Below are positions 17,285-26,500 of a stretch of DNA of 64,000 bases, one piece after another. Below the pieces are notes generated by a model. That model saw only the letters and a list, made by a program, of their open reading frames with translations, was not told the DNA's origin and did not search any database. Position 1 is the first letter of the stretch. Each line of letters starts with the position of its first letter. The DNA is from Bacteroidota bacterium (GTDB taxonomy: Bacteria; Bacteroidota; Bacteroidia; Flavobacteriales; Weeksellaceae): NCBI GenBank assembly GCA_018902795.1, contig JAHIQD010000020.1, positions 62,001-126,000 on the forward strand. Reading direction: 5' to 3'. Both the position numbers and the translations under genes were made by a program.

Positions 17285-17929
17285 TTAATATAAATTATGT
17301 TTAATTGCAAATAATACAATTCCTACCCGGGTTTTAACATTGAGTTTTATAAAAACGGAATCTCTGTAACCGTCAATAGTTCTAGGACTTAGAAACATTT
17401 GATCCGCTATTTCTCTATAAGTAAGTTCGGAGCATGCAAGTTTGATAAATTCAAGTTCGCGGTCTTTTAAAGTGTCATTCAGCGAATTCATAAACTTTTC
17501 TTCGGTCTTAATTTTCAGCAGACTTTGGGTGAGCAGATCTGTATAAAAAATTCCCTTTTCATGAACGATGTTAATCGCATCAAAAAGAATATCAGGAGAC
17601 ATGTCTTTGAGCAGATAACCTTTAGCCCCTGCTTTCAGCATTTTAATGATAGTACTTTCATTATCCTCCATCGTGAGCGCAATTACTTTCAGATTCGGAA
17701 ATTCCTTCGATATTTCTGCAGTGGTTTCAATACCATTTTTAATAGGCATATTGATATCCATTAAGACCACATCCGGATAAGTTTTCTTAGCCCTTAATTC
17801 ATCCAGAAAATCCTGTCCGTTAAAGCAATTCATGATTACTTCAAAATTCGGGTTAAATGAAATCATGTTTTCAAGAGCTTTAGAAACCAATTTATGATCA
17901 TCAACAATAGCTATCTTTATAGTTCCCAT
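17285..17929 (-). CDS. NarL/FixJ-type response regulator
   Basis: The 214-residue protein has a receiver domain (1-120) with acidic residues Asp10/Asp11, phospho-acceptor Asp58 in VVLMDINMP and the lysine in GAKGYLLKD. A LuxR-type helix-turn-helix follows (about 150-210: RELEFIKLACSELTYREIADQMFLSPRTI). It would be phosphorylated by the kinase whose gene ends 5 bp upstream. The repeated box found ahead of the operon and twice directly behind this gene is the best candidate for its binding site (inference). Confidence 0.92.
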   Translation of the reverse strand: MGTIKIAIVDDHKLVSKALENMISFNPNFEVIMNCFNGQDFLDELRAKKTYPDVVLMDINMPIKNGIETTAEISKEFPNLKVIALTMEDNESTIIKMLKAGAKGYLLKDMSPDILFDAINIVHEKGIFYTDLLTQSLLKIKTEEKFMNSLNDTLKDRELEFIKLACSELTYREIADQMFLSPRTIDGYRDSVFIKLNVKTRVGIVLFAIKHNLY

Positions 17930-17934
17930 ACAGG

Positions 17935-18705
17935 TTATTTTTTATAAATAATGGTTACTTTCGTTCCTTCGTTTTCAACAGAATTAATATTAAATTCGGC
18001 ATTGATAATTTTTGCGCGGCTAACCATATTTCTAAGTCCGCTGCCATCATTATTCAGGTAATCAGTAAAACCAATTCCATTATCATTTACATTTATTTTA
18101 ATAAATTCAGAATAGTCTTCAACCACCAACTGAATTTCCTTTGACTTTGAATGTTTAATTACATTGTTGATACATTCCTGCACAATTCGGAATAGAATAA
18201 GTGCATGGTCGGAATTAATTTTTAGATCGTGGTTATTGATGTGATAATCCACATCCATAAGTTCAAGTCTTTTAATTCTGAAGATTTCTCTTTCGACAGA
18301 TTCAATAAATCCGAACTGTTTTATCTGTTTCGTAATGAAAACTTTTGAAAGATTTCTAATATCCTGAATACACTCACCAACGAGGAGATTAATTTCTTCT
18401 GCAATTTGTTTACGGTCTTCGTCACTGGAAAGCGCAATTTTATTGGTCATCAGTCTTGCGACAGAAAGTTTCTGTCCCAAATCATCATGCAGTTCCTGTC
18501 CTATATAATTCAGGGTCTGTTCCTGAATTTCCACCTGGGAAATCGCGAGTTCCTGTTCAAATACAGCATCTTTTCGCTGCTGAGTGAGCAGCAGCTGTGA
18601 TCTTTTTTTAACGAAAACACCATAAATTGCAACCATCATCAATACTACAAAAAGTATGATGATGGTTGAAATGATAATCAGTATGTCAACTTCATTCGTT
18701 TTCAA
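17935..18705 (-). CDS. Sensor histidine kinase, HisKA_3 type, with one membrane helix
   Basis: The 256-residue protein has a single N-terminal transmembrane helix (about 9-31), a short coiled linker, the HisKA_3 motif ELHDDLGQKL with His73, and a HATPase domain (N box IVQECINNVIKHSK, G1 NDNGIGF, G2 DGSGLRNM). This is the NarX/DesK-like class that partners LuxR-type regulators. It has no periplasmic sensor domain. The polytopic protein encoded just upstream, overlapping by 4 bp, probably provides sensing (inference). Confidence 0.92.
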   Translation of the reverse strand: MKTNEVDILIIISTIIILFVVLMMVAIYGVFVKKRSQLLLTQQRKDAVFEQELAISQVEIQEQTLNYIGQELHDDLGQKLSVARLMTNKIALSSDEDRKQIAEEINLLVGECIQDIRNLSKVFITKQIKQFGFIESVEREIFRIKRLELMDVDYHINNHDLKINSDHALILFRIVQECINNVIKHSKSKEIQLVVEDYSEFIKINVNDNGIGFTDYLNNDGSGLRNMVSRAKIINAEFNINSVENEGTKVTIIYKK

Positions 18706-19382
18706 TGAGTAGTCTTCGTAATTAATTTTTCTGTCTTGCTAAATAAAATGCCGATAAACATGATTGCATATCCTGTAAAGTTAACGGAATAAAGTAAGAT
18801 GAAAAAAATATTTTTTGAAATTGACAGTTCCACTGCTCTCTTGCTGATGACGATAAGCGGAACAAGTCCTACATAAAGAACAATCAGACTGATTGCAATC
18901 CAGAACGGATAGTAGCTAAGGATATTCAAAATCTTTTCCGAATTGAAAGTTTCAAAGAAAAACAGGGTAACTGATGCTAAAAGTAAAATAATAGTGACGA
19001 AATAAGTGGGATAAGGCAGGAAGATGAAAAAATCTTTAATAAGAATCAAAGAGAGAATCACATTTGCACAATTTACCACAATAATTCCCAACTGAATCCG
19101 CTTTGACCATCTGTTCTCAAGAATTTTGTAGAAATAAATAAATACAGTGACAAAAAAGCAAATAATAATACCTCCTGCCATAAATGGTGTGGAATTAAAC
19201 TGCTCGCCATATACCACTTTACCTACCGTTGAAAAAAATTCAGAGCAGAAGACAATAATCATTGCAAAAATAAAATACGAGATATGGTTTCTCAATTTTT
19301 GTCTTTTGGCAATCAGCAATACGATAATCGCCAAATAAATAACAAGCAATGCGCTGCTAAAATATAGTCTGTTAATTTCCAT
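18702..19382 (-). CDS. Polytopic membrane protein of a two-component operon
   Basis: The 226-residue protein is almost entirely hydrophobic, with about seven predicted transmembrane segments separated by short charged loops (AKRQKLRNH, ENRWSKRIQ, SKRAVEL). No enzymatic motif is visible. Its stop overlaps the kinase start by 4 bp, which indicates tight coupling. The layout, with the sensor-less kinase downstream, fits a membrane sensing or anchoring partner. I do not recognise a named family. Confidence 0.75.
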   Translation of the reverse strand: MEINRLYFSSALLVIYLAIIVLLIAKRQKLRNHISYFIFAMIIVFCSEFFSTVGKVVYGEQFNSTPFMAGGIIICFFVTVFIYFYKILENRWSKRIQLGIIVVNCANVILSLILIKDFFIFLPYPTYFVTIILLLASVTLFFFETFNSEKILNILSYYPFWIAISLIVLYVGLVPLIVISKRAVELSISKNIFFILLYSVNFTGYAIMFIGILFSKTEKLITKTTH

Positions 19383-19390
19383 AGCAACAC

Positions 19391-19915
19391 TTAGTAAGGA
19401 GGGTTAGTCCATGAAAGATCCATTCCGGCAATACCATCTATTTCTCTTCCTCTATCAACCGAATCCTTTACACTAGCGGATTTTTCCTGAACGGATTTTG
19501 ACGGAAGACCTGTCGGTACTAAGTATACCGCCTGATAGCCCAGATATTTCGGATTAAGTCTGGGATCAAATGGTTCCTTTTCAGGATACTGCCCCATTTT
19601 TATTTTCATCCCAACAATTTTATAATCCTTGTTTGCTGCTTCCTTCTTTACAAATGCAATATATCCTTCCAACTCGTCAATAGAGTACCAGTACTCTTTT
19701 GAATCCGGACTTCCTTCGGGGCGGGTTTTATTGATGATCTGATAATTTTTCTCAGCATAATTTGCATCAAGTTGCGCCATCAGATCTTTATCGATCAGTT
19801 TCTCTTTGTAGCTTTCGCCGATGGTGGGTTCATTGTTTTTGTTGTTACACATTACAAGGACGAAAACAGCGAGAAAACTCGTGACAGCGCCTAAAAGAAA
19901 GAATTTTATTTTCAT
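19391..19915 (-). CDS. Exported protein of unknown function, first gene of the signalling operon
   Basis: The 174-residue protein starts with a hydrophobic N-terminal segment (MKIKFFLLGAVTSFLAVFVLVM) followed by CNNKNN. The cysteine has Met at -1, a poor lipobox, so it could be a lipoprotein or a membrane-anchored periplasmic protein. The rest is soluble, with YWYSIDELEGYIAFVKKEA and YPEKEPFDPRLNPKYLGYQAVYL (read as blocks). I do not recognise the family, although a sensor or output role within this operon is possible. It lies 8 bp upstream of the membrane-protein gene. Confidence 0.75.
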   Translation of the reverse strand: MKIKFFLLGAVTSFLAVFVLVMCNNKNNEPTIGESYKEKLIDKDLMAQLDANYAEKNYQIINKTRPEGSPDSKEYWYSIDELEGYIAFVKKEAANKDYKIVGMKIKMGQYPEKEPFDPRLNPKYLGYQAVYLVPTGLPSKSVQEKSASVKDSVDRGREIDGIAGMDLSWTNPPY

Positions 19916-19932
19916 AGTTTTTTATATTTAAT

Positions 19933-19976
19933 CAAATTTACTTTATATTTGAATATAATTTCAGGTAAAATCACCC
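19933..19976 (-). promoter_or_regulatory. Operator box plus -7 element of the kinase/regulator operon
   Basis: GTAAAATCACCC (19965-19976) lies 24 bp upstream of the minus-strand TAAATTTG (19933-19940). The ATG at 19915 is 17 bp beyond the -7 box. The box differs at two positions from the two perfect copies behind the response-regulator gene. All three keep the CACCCT end and almost the same spacing to the -7 element. Confidence 0.6.
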
Positions 19977-20007
19977 TTTTTTTATAAATCCTCATTTAAT
20001 TTACAAA

Positions 20008-20676
20008 ATGTCTTTAGAAAAAATCACAAACAGCTACGAAAGAATTAAAAATATGCTGCCGGAAGAAGTACAACTTGTAGCAGTTTCTAAAACCCATCCT
20101 GCAGATCAGATTCAGCACATTTATAATTTAGGACATCGAGTTTTTGGGGAGAATAAAGTACAGGAACTCCTTGAGAAATATCCTGTTTTGCCAAAAGATA
20201 TTCAGTGGCATTTAATTGGGCATCTTCAGACGAATAAAGTAAAGTATATTGCTGAATTTATAGATATGATTCAAAGTGTAGATTCTGCAAAACTTTTAGA
20301 GGAAATTGATAAGCAGGCTGAAAAACATCAGCGTAAAATCAAAGTTTTACTTCAGGTGAAAATTGCCGAAGAAGAAACCAAATTCGGTCTGGAAATTCAC
20401 GAAGCCAAAGAAATTTTCCAGGATTACCTGAACGGAAAGTTCCCTAACGTAGAAATCACAGGCTTAATGGGAATGGCTACTTTTACAGATGATCAAAACC
20501 AGATCGTAAAAGAATTCACATTATTGAAACAGCTTTTTGATAAACTCTCACTCCTGAAAAAATTGGATATACTGTCGATGGGAATGAGCGACGACTTCCC
20601 TGTTGCAATTGAATGTGGTGCCAATTCGGTGCGCATCGGTTCAGCGATTTTCGGGAGCAGACAATATGACTTATAA
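20008..20676 (+). CDS. YggS/PROSC-family PLP-binding protein
   Basis: The 222-residue single-domain protein has an alanine-racemase-like barrel. It shows VQLVAVSKTHPADQI with the PLP lysine at about 28, FGENKVQEL, WHLIGHLQTNK, LSMGMSDDF and the phosphate-binding end VRIGSAIFGSR. The family regulates pyridoxal phosphate homeostasis in the cytoplasm and has no known catalytic activity. Length is normal. It is divergent from the signalling operon and precedes the sigma-54 activator by 78 bp. Confidence 0.94.
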   Translation: MSLEKITNSYERIKNMLPEEVQLVAVSKTHPADQIQHIYNLGHRVFGENKVQELLEKYPVLPKDIQWHLIGHLQTNKVKYIAEFIDMIQSVDSAKLLEEIDKQAEKHQRKIKVLLQVKIAEEETKFGLEIHEAKEIFQDYLNGKFPNVEITGLMGMATFTDDQNQIVKEFTLLKQLFDKLSLLKKLDILSMGMSDDFPVAIECGANSVRIGSAIFGSRQYDL

Positions 20677-20754
20677 TACCACTTAGGTATGATTGTTGCT
20701 CAATAAAATGGAAATTTTTAAACTAATTTCATTAAATCCATAAATTTTTACTAA

Positions 20755-21939
20755 ATGCAAAAAATCTTAATTGTTGAAGATGAGAAAGCCATTTCAGGCG
20801 TGCTTCAAAGTATTCTGTCCGACGAACTGCCGGATTACGAATTTATCATTGCCGAAGACGGTTTAGAAGGCTTTAAACAGATTGAAAAAGAAGATTTCGC
20901 TTTGGTGGTTTCAGATATTAAGATGCCCAAACTTTCGGGTACCGAACTACTGAAACAGGCCTTACAGATTAAACCGGACACTACCTTTGTGATGATTTCA
21001 GGTCATGCCGATATCGATACTGCTGTTGCATGTCTCAAAGAAGGCGCCTATGATTTTATTTCAAAACCTATCGATATTAACCGACTGATTACAAGCGTGA
21101 AAAATGCTTTAGACAAAAGAATTCTTCAAAAAACCAATCAGGTACTGAATATAGAGAATACGACGTTAAAGAAGAAAGTCAACAAAAAATATCAGATGAT
21201 TGGTGAATCTCCTGCGTTGAAAAAGATTCAGGATATGATTGAAAAAGTGGCCGCTTCTGATGCACGTGTTTTAATTACCGGACCAAACGGGGCCGGAAAA
21301 GAATTGGTGGCACATGCCATTCATTCGCAAAGCGACCGTAGTAAAGGTCCAATGATTGAAGTGAACTGTGCGGCGATCCCGTCAGAGCTCATTGAATCAG
21401 AACTTTTCGGACACGTTAAAGGAAGTTTTACAGGTGCCATTAGAGACAAACAGGGTAAATTCGAACTCGCCAATAACGGAACAATTTTTCTGGACGAAAT
21501 AGGTGATATGAGTCTTGTTGCTCAGGCTAAAGTTTTGCGTGCATTACAGGAAAGCAAGGTATCTCCTGTCGGAAGTGACAAAGAAATTAAAGTAGATGTT
21601 CGTGTTCTTGCAGCGACTAACAAAAACATGCAGAAAGAAATTGCTGCAGGTAAATTCCGGGAAGATCTTTATCACCGTCTTTCAGTGATTGAAATTTATG
21701 TTCCGCCTTTGGATGAGAGAAAAGAAGACATCAGACTTTTGGTTAATCACTTCTCAAAAACGATTTCTGACGAACACGGAACGGCTAAAAAAGAATTTGA
21801 CGAAAAAGCAATTAAAGCACTTGAGGATTTCAGCTGGACCGGGAATATCCGGGAACTTAGAAACGTAGTGGAAAGGCTGATGATCTTAGGATCAAATCCT
21901 GTTTCTGCGGACGATGTTGCAAGTTTCGTAAGAAAATAA
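20755..21939 (+). CDS. Sigma-54-dependent response regulator without DNA-binding domain
   Basis: The 394-residue protein has a receiver domain (1-120, phospho-acceptor Asp54 in VVSDIKMP), then an AAA+ domain. That domain shows Walker A GPNGAGKE (176-183), the sigma-54 contact loop GSFTGA (223-228) and Walker B LDEIGD (246-251), ending with NIRELRNVVERL. NtrC-type proteins usually continue for another 60-80 residues with a Fis-type helix-turn-helix. Here the frame stops soon after the AAA+ domain (SADDVASFVRK). It may act on sigma-54 holoenzyme from solution. No kinase gene is adjacent. Confidence 0.9.
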   Translation: MQKILIVEDEKAISGVLQSILSDELPDYEFIIAEDGLEGFKQIEKEDFALVVSDIKMPKLSGTELLKQALQIKPDTTFVMISGHADIDTAVACLKEGAYDFISKPIDINRLITSVKNALDKRILQKTNQVLNIENTTLKKKVNKKYQMIGESPALKKIQDMIEKVAASDARVLITGPNGAGKELVAHAIHSQSDRSKGPMIEVNCAAIPSELIESELFGHVKGSFTGAIRDKQGKFELANNGTIFLDEIGDMSLVAQAKVLRALQESKVSPVGSDKEIKVDVRVLAATNKNMQKEIAAGKFREDLYHRLSVIEIYVPPLDERKEDIRLLVNHFSKTISDEHGTAKKEFDEKAIKALEDFSWTGNIRELRNVVERLMILGSNPVSADDVASFVRK

Positions 21940-21976
21940 ATTACATTAATTTAAATAAACTAGAAAAAGTTTGCAG

Positions 21977-21984
21977 TATTTTTG
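21977..21984 (+). promoter_or_regulatory. -7 element (TATTTTTG) for the MATE gene
   Basis: A perfect TAnnTTTG followed by C lies 22 bp upstream of the ATG at 22007. It falls inside the longer open frame from 21971, which argues for the later start. Confidence 0.6.
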
Positions 21985-22006
21985 CTGCAAATTTTTTTTT
22001 CACAAT

Positions 22007-23380
22007 ATGGCATTTCTCAATAAACAATACACCAAAGCCTGCCTTACCCTCGCACTTCCCGTAATGATTACTCAGGTTGGGCAGGTTTCTGTTAACTTAT
22101 TCGATAATATTATTGTCGGGAAATTACTGGGAGCACAGGCTTTAGCGTCGGTTTCTTTAGGAAATGGCGTGTTTTTCTCCATTTTTGTTTTTGCTTTGGG
22201 ATTTTCGTTTGCAATTCCGCCTTTGGTTTCTGAGGCGCATTCTCAGGAAAAACATGATACCATTAATTCGGTTTTCCGTCACGGCTTTGTAATTAATCTC
22301 GGTATCGGATTCCTTCTGATGCTGCTTCTTTATTTAGCTTTACCGCTACTCTATCACATGGATCAGCCCAAAGAAATTATCCCTGATACCATTGGATTTT
22401 TGGGGATTATGACTTTGAGTATTCTCCCGTTCATGGTATTTCAGACTTTAAGGGAAGTTTCTGAAGGTTTATCTTTTACCATCGGCGTTACTAAAGCTAC
22501 AATCATCGCAAATGTTATCAATATCGCATTAAATTATGTCTTTATCAAAGGAATGTTCGGATTGCCTCCGATGGGCGTAAAAGGCTCTGCATTGGCGAGT
22601 TTGATTGCAAGAATTTTCATGATGGTTTTCCTTTACTATGTACTGTTAAAAGAAGAAAAAACCAGAAGGTACATCAAAGATTTCTCATTAAAAATTACTG
22701 AATTTTCAAAAGCGATGTTCAGTAAAATGCTGAAAATCGGTTTTCCTACAGCTTTGCAGATGTTTTTTGAAGTGACGGCTTTTGCGGGTGCAGCTTTTAT
22801 CTGCGGATTAATTTCTGCGAAAGATATCGCGTCCCACCAAATTGCACTTTCAATGGCATCTTTTACCTTTAATCTCTGCATCGGATTCAGTGTTGCATCT
22901 ACGGTTTTAATCGGCCGGAAATCTGGCGAACATGATTTTGTGGGACTGAAGAAAATTGGCGTCAACAATCTTAAAATTGTGTTCCTTTTTATGTCGGCTT
23001 GTGGAGTGCTTTTTATTTTGGAAAGACATATTCTCCCGACTTTTTTCACTAAAGCTGAAGATGTTGAAGTCATTCAGCTTGCGGCCAAACTGATGATTAT
23101 TGCGGCATTGTTTCAGCTTTCAGACGGTATTCAGGTTGTAGCGCTTGGAAGTCTGCGCGGCATTCAGGATGTGAAAATTCCGTCGATGATTACTTTTGTC
23201 GCTTATTGGCTGCTGGCTATTCCTTTAGGTTATTTCCTCTGTGTAACAATGAAAATGGGTGCTTTCGGGATGTGGATTGCTTTAGGACTGGGACTTACAG
23301 TTTCGGCTGTTCTTCTTGTATTCCGATTTTTGAGTCTTTCCCAGAAAAAGATCGATTCGATGGAGAAAACTACCGCTTAA
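22007..23380 (+). CDS. MATE family multidrug/sodium efflux transporter
   Basis: I start the gene at 22007 (MAFLNKQYTK, 457 residues) because a promoter -7 element lies between it and the in-frame ATG at 21971. The protein has about 12 transmembrane segments and typical MATE features: LALPVMITQVGQVSVNLFDNIIVGKLLG near the start, and a second half beginning near ALQMFFEVTAFAGAAFI (read as blocks). The family exports cationic drugs or other solutes using a sodium or proton gradient in the inner membrane. The substrate is unknown. A structured element and a shared terminator follow. Confidence 0.92.
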   Translation: MAFLNKQYTKACLTLALPVMITQVGQVSVNLFDNIIVGKLLGAQALASVSLGNGVFFSIFVFALGFSFAIPPLVSEAHSQEKHDTINSVFRHGFVINLGIGFLLMLLLYLALPLLYHMDQPKEIIPDTIGFLGIMTLSILPFMVFQTLREVSEGLSFTIGVTKATIIANVINIALNYVFIKGMFGLPPMGVKGSALASLIARIFMMVFLYYVLLKEEKTRRYIKDFSLKITEFSKAMFSKMLKIGFPTALQMFFEVTAFAGAAFICGLISAKDIASHQIALSMASFTFNLCIGFSVASTVLIGRKSGEHDFVGLKKIGVNNLKIVFLFMSACGVLFILERHILPTFFTKAEDVEVIQLAAKLMIIAALFQLSDGIQVVALGSLRGIQDVKIPSMITFVAYWLLAIPLGYFLCVTMKMGAFGMWIALGLGLTVSAVLLVFRFLSLSQKKIDSMEKTTA

Positions 23381-23385
23381 TTTAT

Positions 23386-23458
23386 AGCCCCGATAGAAAC
23401 GGCATCCTTTTGTGAGGACGAGGGACGAGCAAAAGATACAGTGGATAGCGGGATGGGT
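23386..23458 (+). ncRNA. Structured intergenic element, dispersed flavobacterial type (possibly Flavo-1-like)
   Basis: The element starts 6 bp after the MATE stop with AGCCCCGATAGAAACGGCAT. Visible pairing includes an outer helix CCCG (23389-23392) with CGGG (23449-23452) and an inner helix CTTTTG (23407-23412) with CAAAAG (23430-23435) capped by a GA-rich loop. Flanking bases around the helices (GGCATC, AGATACAGTGGATAG) recall a sequence I know from many flavobacterial intergenic regions. I suspect it corresponds to the Flavo-1 RNA motif but cannot confirm this. It is much more GC-rich than its surroundings. Orientation is inferred from that recollection and its position behind the MATE gene. 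Confidence 0.45.
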
Positions 23459-23525
23459 TTATAAGAGCAGCGATTGCCTTTCTGCTTCTCATGAATGCCA
23501 ATAAATTTATCAATCATAAAAAATA

Positions 23526-23564
23526 GAAAAGCCGTTTCAAATTACTGAAACGGCTTTTCATTTT
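23526..23564. terminator. Bidirectional intrinsic terminator between the MATE and RND genes
   Basis: A 14-bp perfect stem (23526-23539 with 23546-23559) has a 6-nt loop and A/T tracts on both sides. It serves the plus-strand MATE unit and the minus-strand efflux operon, whose last stop is at 23583. Confidence 0.88.
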
Positions 23565-23582
23565 AACAATAAAAACTATAAT

Positions 23583-26500
23583 TTAAACTTTATGTTTCGG
23601 AGTAAATCCGTCATCACTCAATTCAAAATGTTCGTATTCCGCTGTCATTTCAGCTTCAAAATCTATTTTTTGATCTTTACCCATTCTTCTGAGCAGTGAA
23701 TCGAAAAGTGAATAAACCACCGGAACGATAATTAAGGTAAGGAATAGTGAAGAGGTTAAACCCCCAATTACTACCCAAGCCAAACCGTTGTTCATCTCTG
23801 CGCCCGCTCCTTTTGCCAAAGCAATTGGAAGCATCCCGAAAATCATCGCAATGGTGGTCATCAGAATCGGACGAAGCCTTGCGTGATTTGCCTGAATTAG
23901 CGCATCGTGAGTGTTGGCTCCGGCTGCTTTTCTCATGTTGGCAAAATCGACAATCATAATCGCGTTTTTCGCTACCAGACCAATCAACATGATCATTCCT
24001 AACATGGTAAAAATGTTCAGCGTGTTTCCTGTTAAGGCAAGAATTACCATTACCCCGATCAATGCCAAAGGAATGGAGAATAATACTACAAACGGATATA
24101 CAAAACTGTCATATAAAGAAACCATCACCAGGTAAACCAATACAATTGCTGCCAATAAGGCCACTCCCAGAGTACCGAAACCTTCTGTCTGGTTTTCCAT
24201 ATCACCGCCCCAAATATATTTTACGCCAGCTGGTGTAGTTTTTTCATTCTCCATAAACTGTGCAGCCCATTCATTTGCAACATCACCTGCAGGACGGCCA
24301 ACTACTTTTGAAAGTACTTTTACCGAAGGAGATTTGTCTCTACGCTGAAGTAAACTTGGACCTGAACTCATATCTACGACCGCAAACTGGCTCAGTCTGA
24401 TCTGTTCTCCTTTGGAATTGGTAAACATTAGATTTCTAACATCATCAATTGATTTTCTGTTGTTATCTGCAAAACGGATGTTGATGTCGTATTCATACTC
24501 CCCGGTTCGGAATTTTCCATCGGTATTTCCATTAAATGCCGTTTGCATCGCCTGTCCTACACTTGAAAGATTTAGGCCTAAAGCTGACATTTTATCACGG
24601 TCAATATTTACACGGACTTCCGGACTTCCTGTATCAGTGGACAATTCTGCATCAACAGATCCCGGAACTTTTTTCAGCAATTCTAAGATTCTGGCGGCTT
24701 CTTTGTTTGCGGTTTCGTTATCTGCCGCGGTTACAACCATTTCGATGGGACTTCGATCTGCGCCCATCAAACCAATCGGTGCGGTTTTAAACTCTACTCC
24801 TGTGAATTTCTCTTCAAGATCTCTTTTGATCTTTGCCGACATGATATCGGTGCTTTCGGAACGTTCGGATTTATCATTTAAGATTACCTGAACTTCCGAC
24901 TGATAAGTGGTTGCCTGAGCACCACCCATCCCTGAAGACTGCTGTCCAACTGTTGTAATTAAATTGACAACATTCGGGTTATCTCTTAAATATTTTTCAA
25001 CCTGAAGGGTAACCTGATTGGTTTTTTCAATGGTTGCATCTTTCGGCAATTCCATTTGAACCAAGAACTGACCACGGTCCATCTTTGGGAAGAATTCTCC
25101 CCCGATAAATCCGAATACCACCAATAAACATGAAGCAACCAACACGAAAAATGTTACAATTACCGTCATTATCCTTCTTACACCGGTTTTTAAACACCAT
25201 TCTAAAATCCCTGTAATCCAGTGGGTGAATTTATCTAACTGTGTTTCAAACCAAAGGATGAATTTCTCAAAAGGATTTTTGCCTGTAAGATGTACAACTT
25301 TCCCGAATCTTGAAGACAACCACGGGATGATCGTAAATGATGACAGTAATGAAAATAAAGTCGCTATAACCACCGTTACACAAAACTGCGCCAGGATATT
25401 GGATACCAAACCGGAACTCATTGCGATTGGTAAAAATACCACAACAATTACCAAAGTAATCGCGGTTACGGTAAAGCCAATTTCTGATGCACCGTCGTAG
25501 GCTGCACGAATTTTGCTTTTACCCATTTCCATATGTCGGTAAACGTTCTCCAGTACTACAATGGCGTCATCCACCAAAATACCTACTACCAAGGATAGTC
25601 CCAATAAACTCATTAAGTTGAGGGTATATCCCATTAAATACATTCCGATAAATGTTGCAATTAAGGAGATTGGGATAGAAACCATCACGATGAATGCATT
25701 TCTTATATTGTGAAGGAAAAGCAACATTACAATCGCTACCAAAATAATCGCTAATACCAAATCGAAAATTACGTGATTGGCAGATTCCAGTGTAAAATCT
25801 GTAGTGTCATTGACGATGTTCACTTTTACATCCTGAGCTTTGTAATTATTGATTACTTCCGCCATGGTTTTCTGAATATTTTCAGACACTGCTACTGCAT
25901 TGGCATCAGACTGTTTCTTGATCTGCATCAAAATTGTTGAATTCTGATTGTATCTTGCAATCTTATCGATATCTTTCTGCGTATCAAAAACTGTTGCAAC
26001 ATCTGAAAGACGAACCTGCGCACCATTTTTTGAGGAAATCACAAGGTTATTCATCTCTTCCACCGATTTATACTTACCGGATAATCTGATGGTAGATTTT
26101 GTGGTTCTTGATTTTAAACTTCCCGTTGGGAAATCAAGGTTCGAAGAAAGAATTGCCTGCTGAACTTCTCCAATAGTAAGTCCGTAACCCTGCAGCTTTT
26201 TATCATCGATGCTCACCTGAATTTCTCTTTCCTGTCCGCCAATAAGGTCAACCTGAGCAACACCGTTTACACGGGAAAATATAGGTTCTATTTTTTTATC
26301 CAATAAGTCGTAAAGCTCTTTACTGTTAAGCTTATTACTGGAAACACTCATAGTGATGATCGGTAAATCGTCTAATGAGAATTTATTCAGTGAAGGTGCA
26401 TCTGCGTCCTCCGGAAGTTTGGATAAGATCGCGTTTACCTTACGCTGAGCGTCATTCAACGCGTAATTTACATCCGCACCGGTATTCAGCTGAACCATAA

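Noticed and set aside
21971..22006. Upstream in-frame ATG of the MATE gene
   Set aside because: A TATTTTTG -7 element lies inside this extension.
25225..25500. Open frames opposite the RND permease and other long genes
   Set aside because: They mirror codon structure of real genes and lack promoters, homology or sensible composition.
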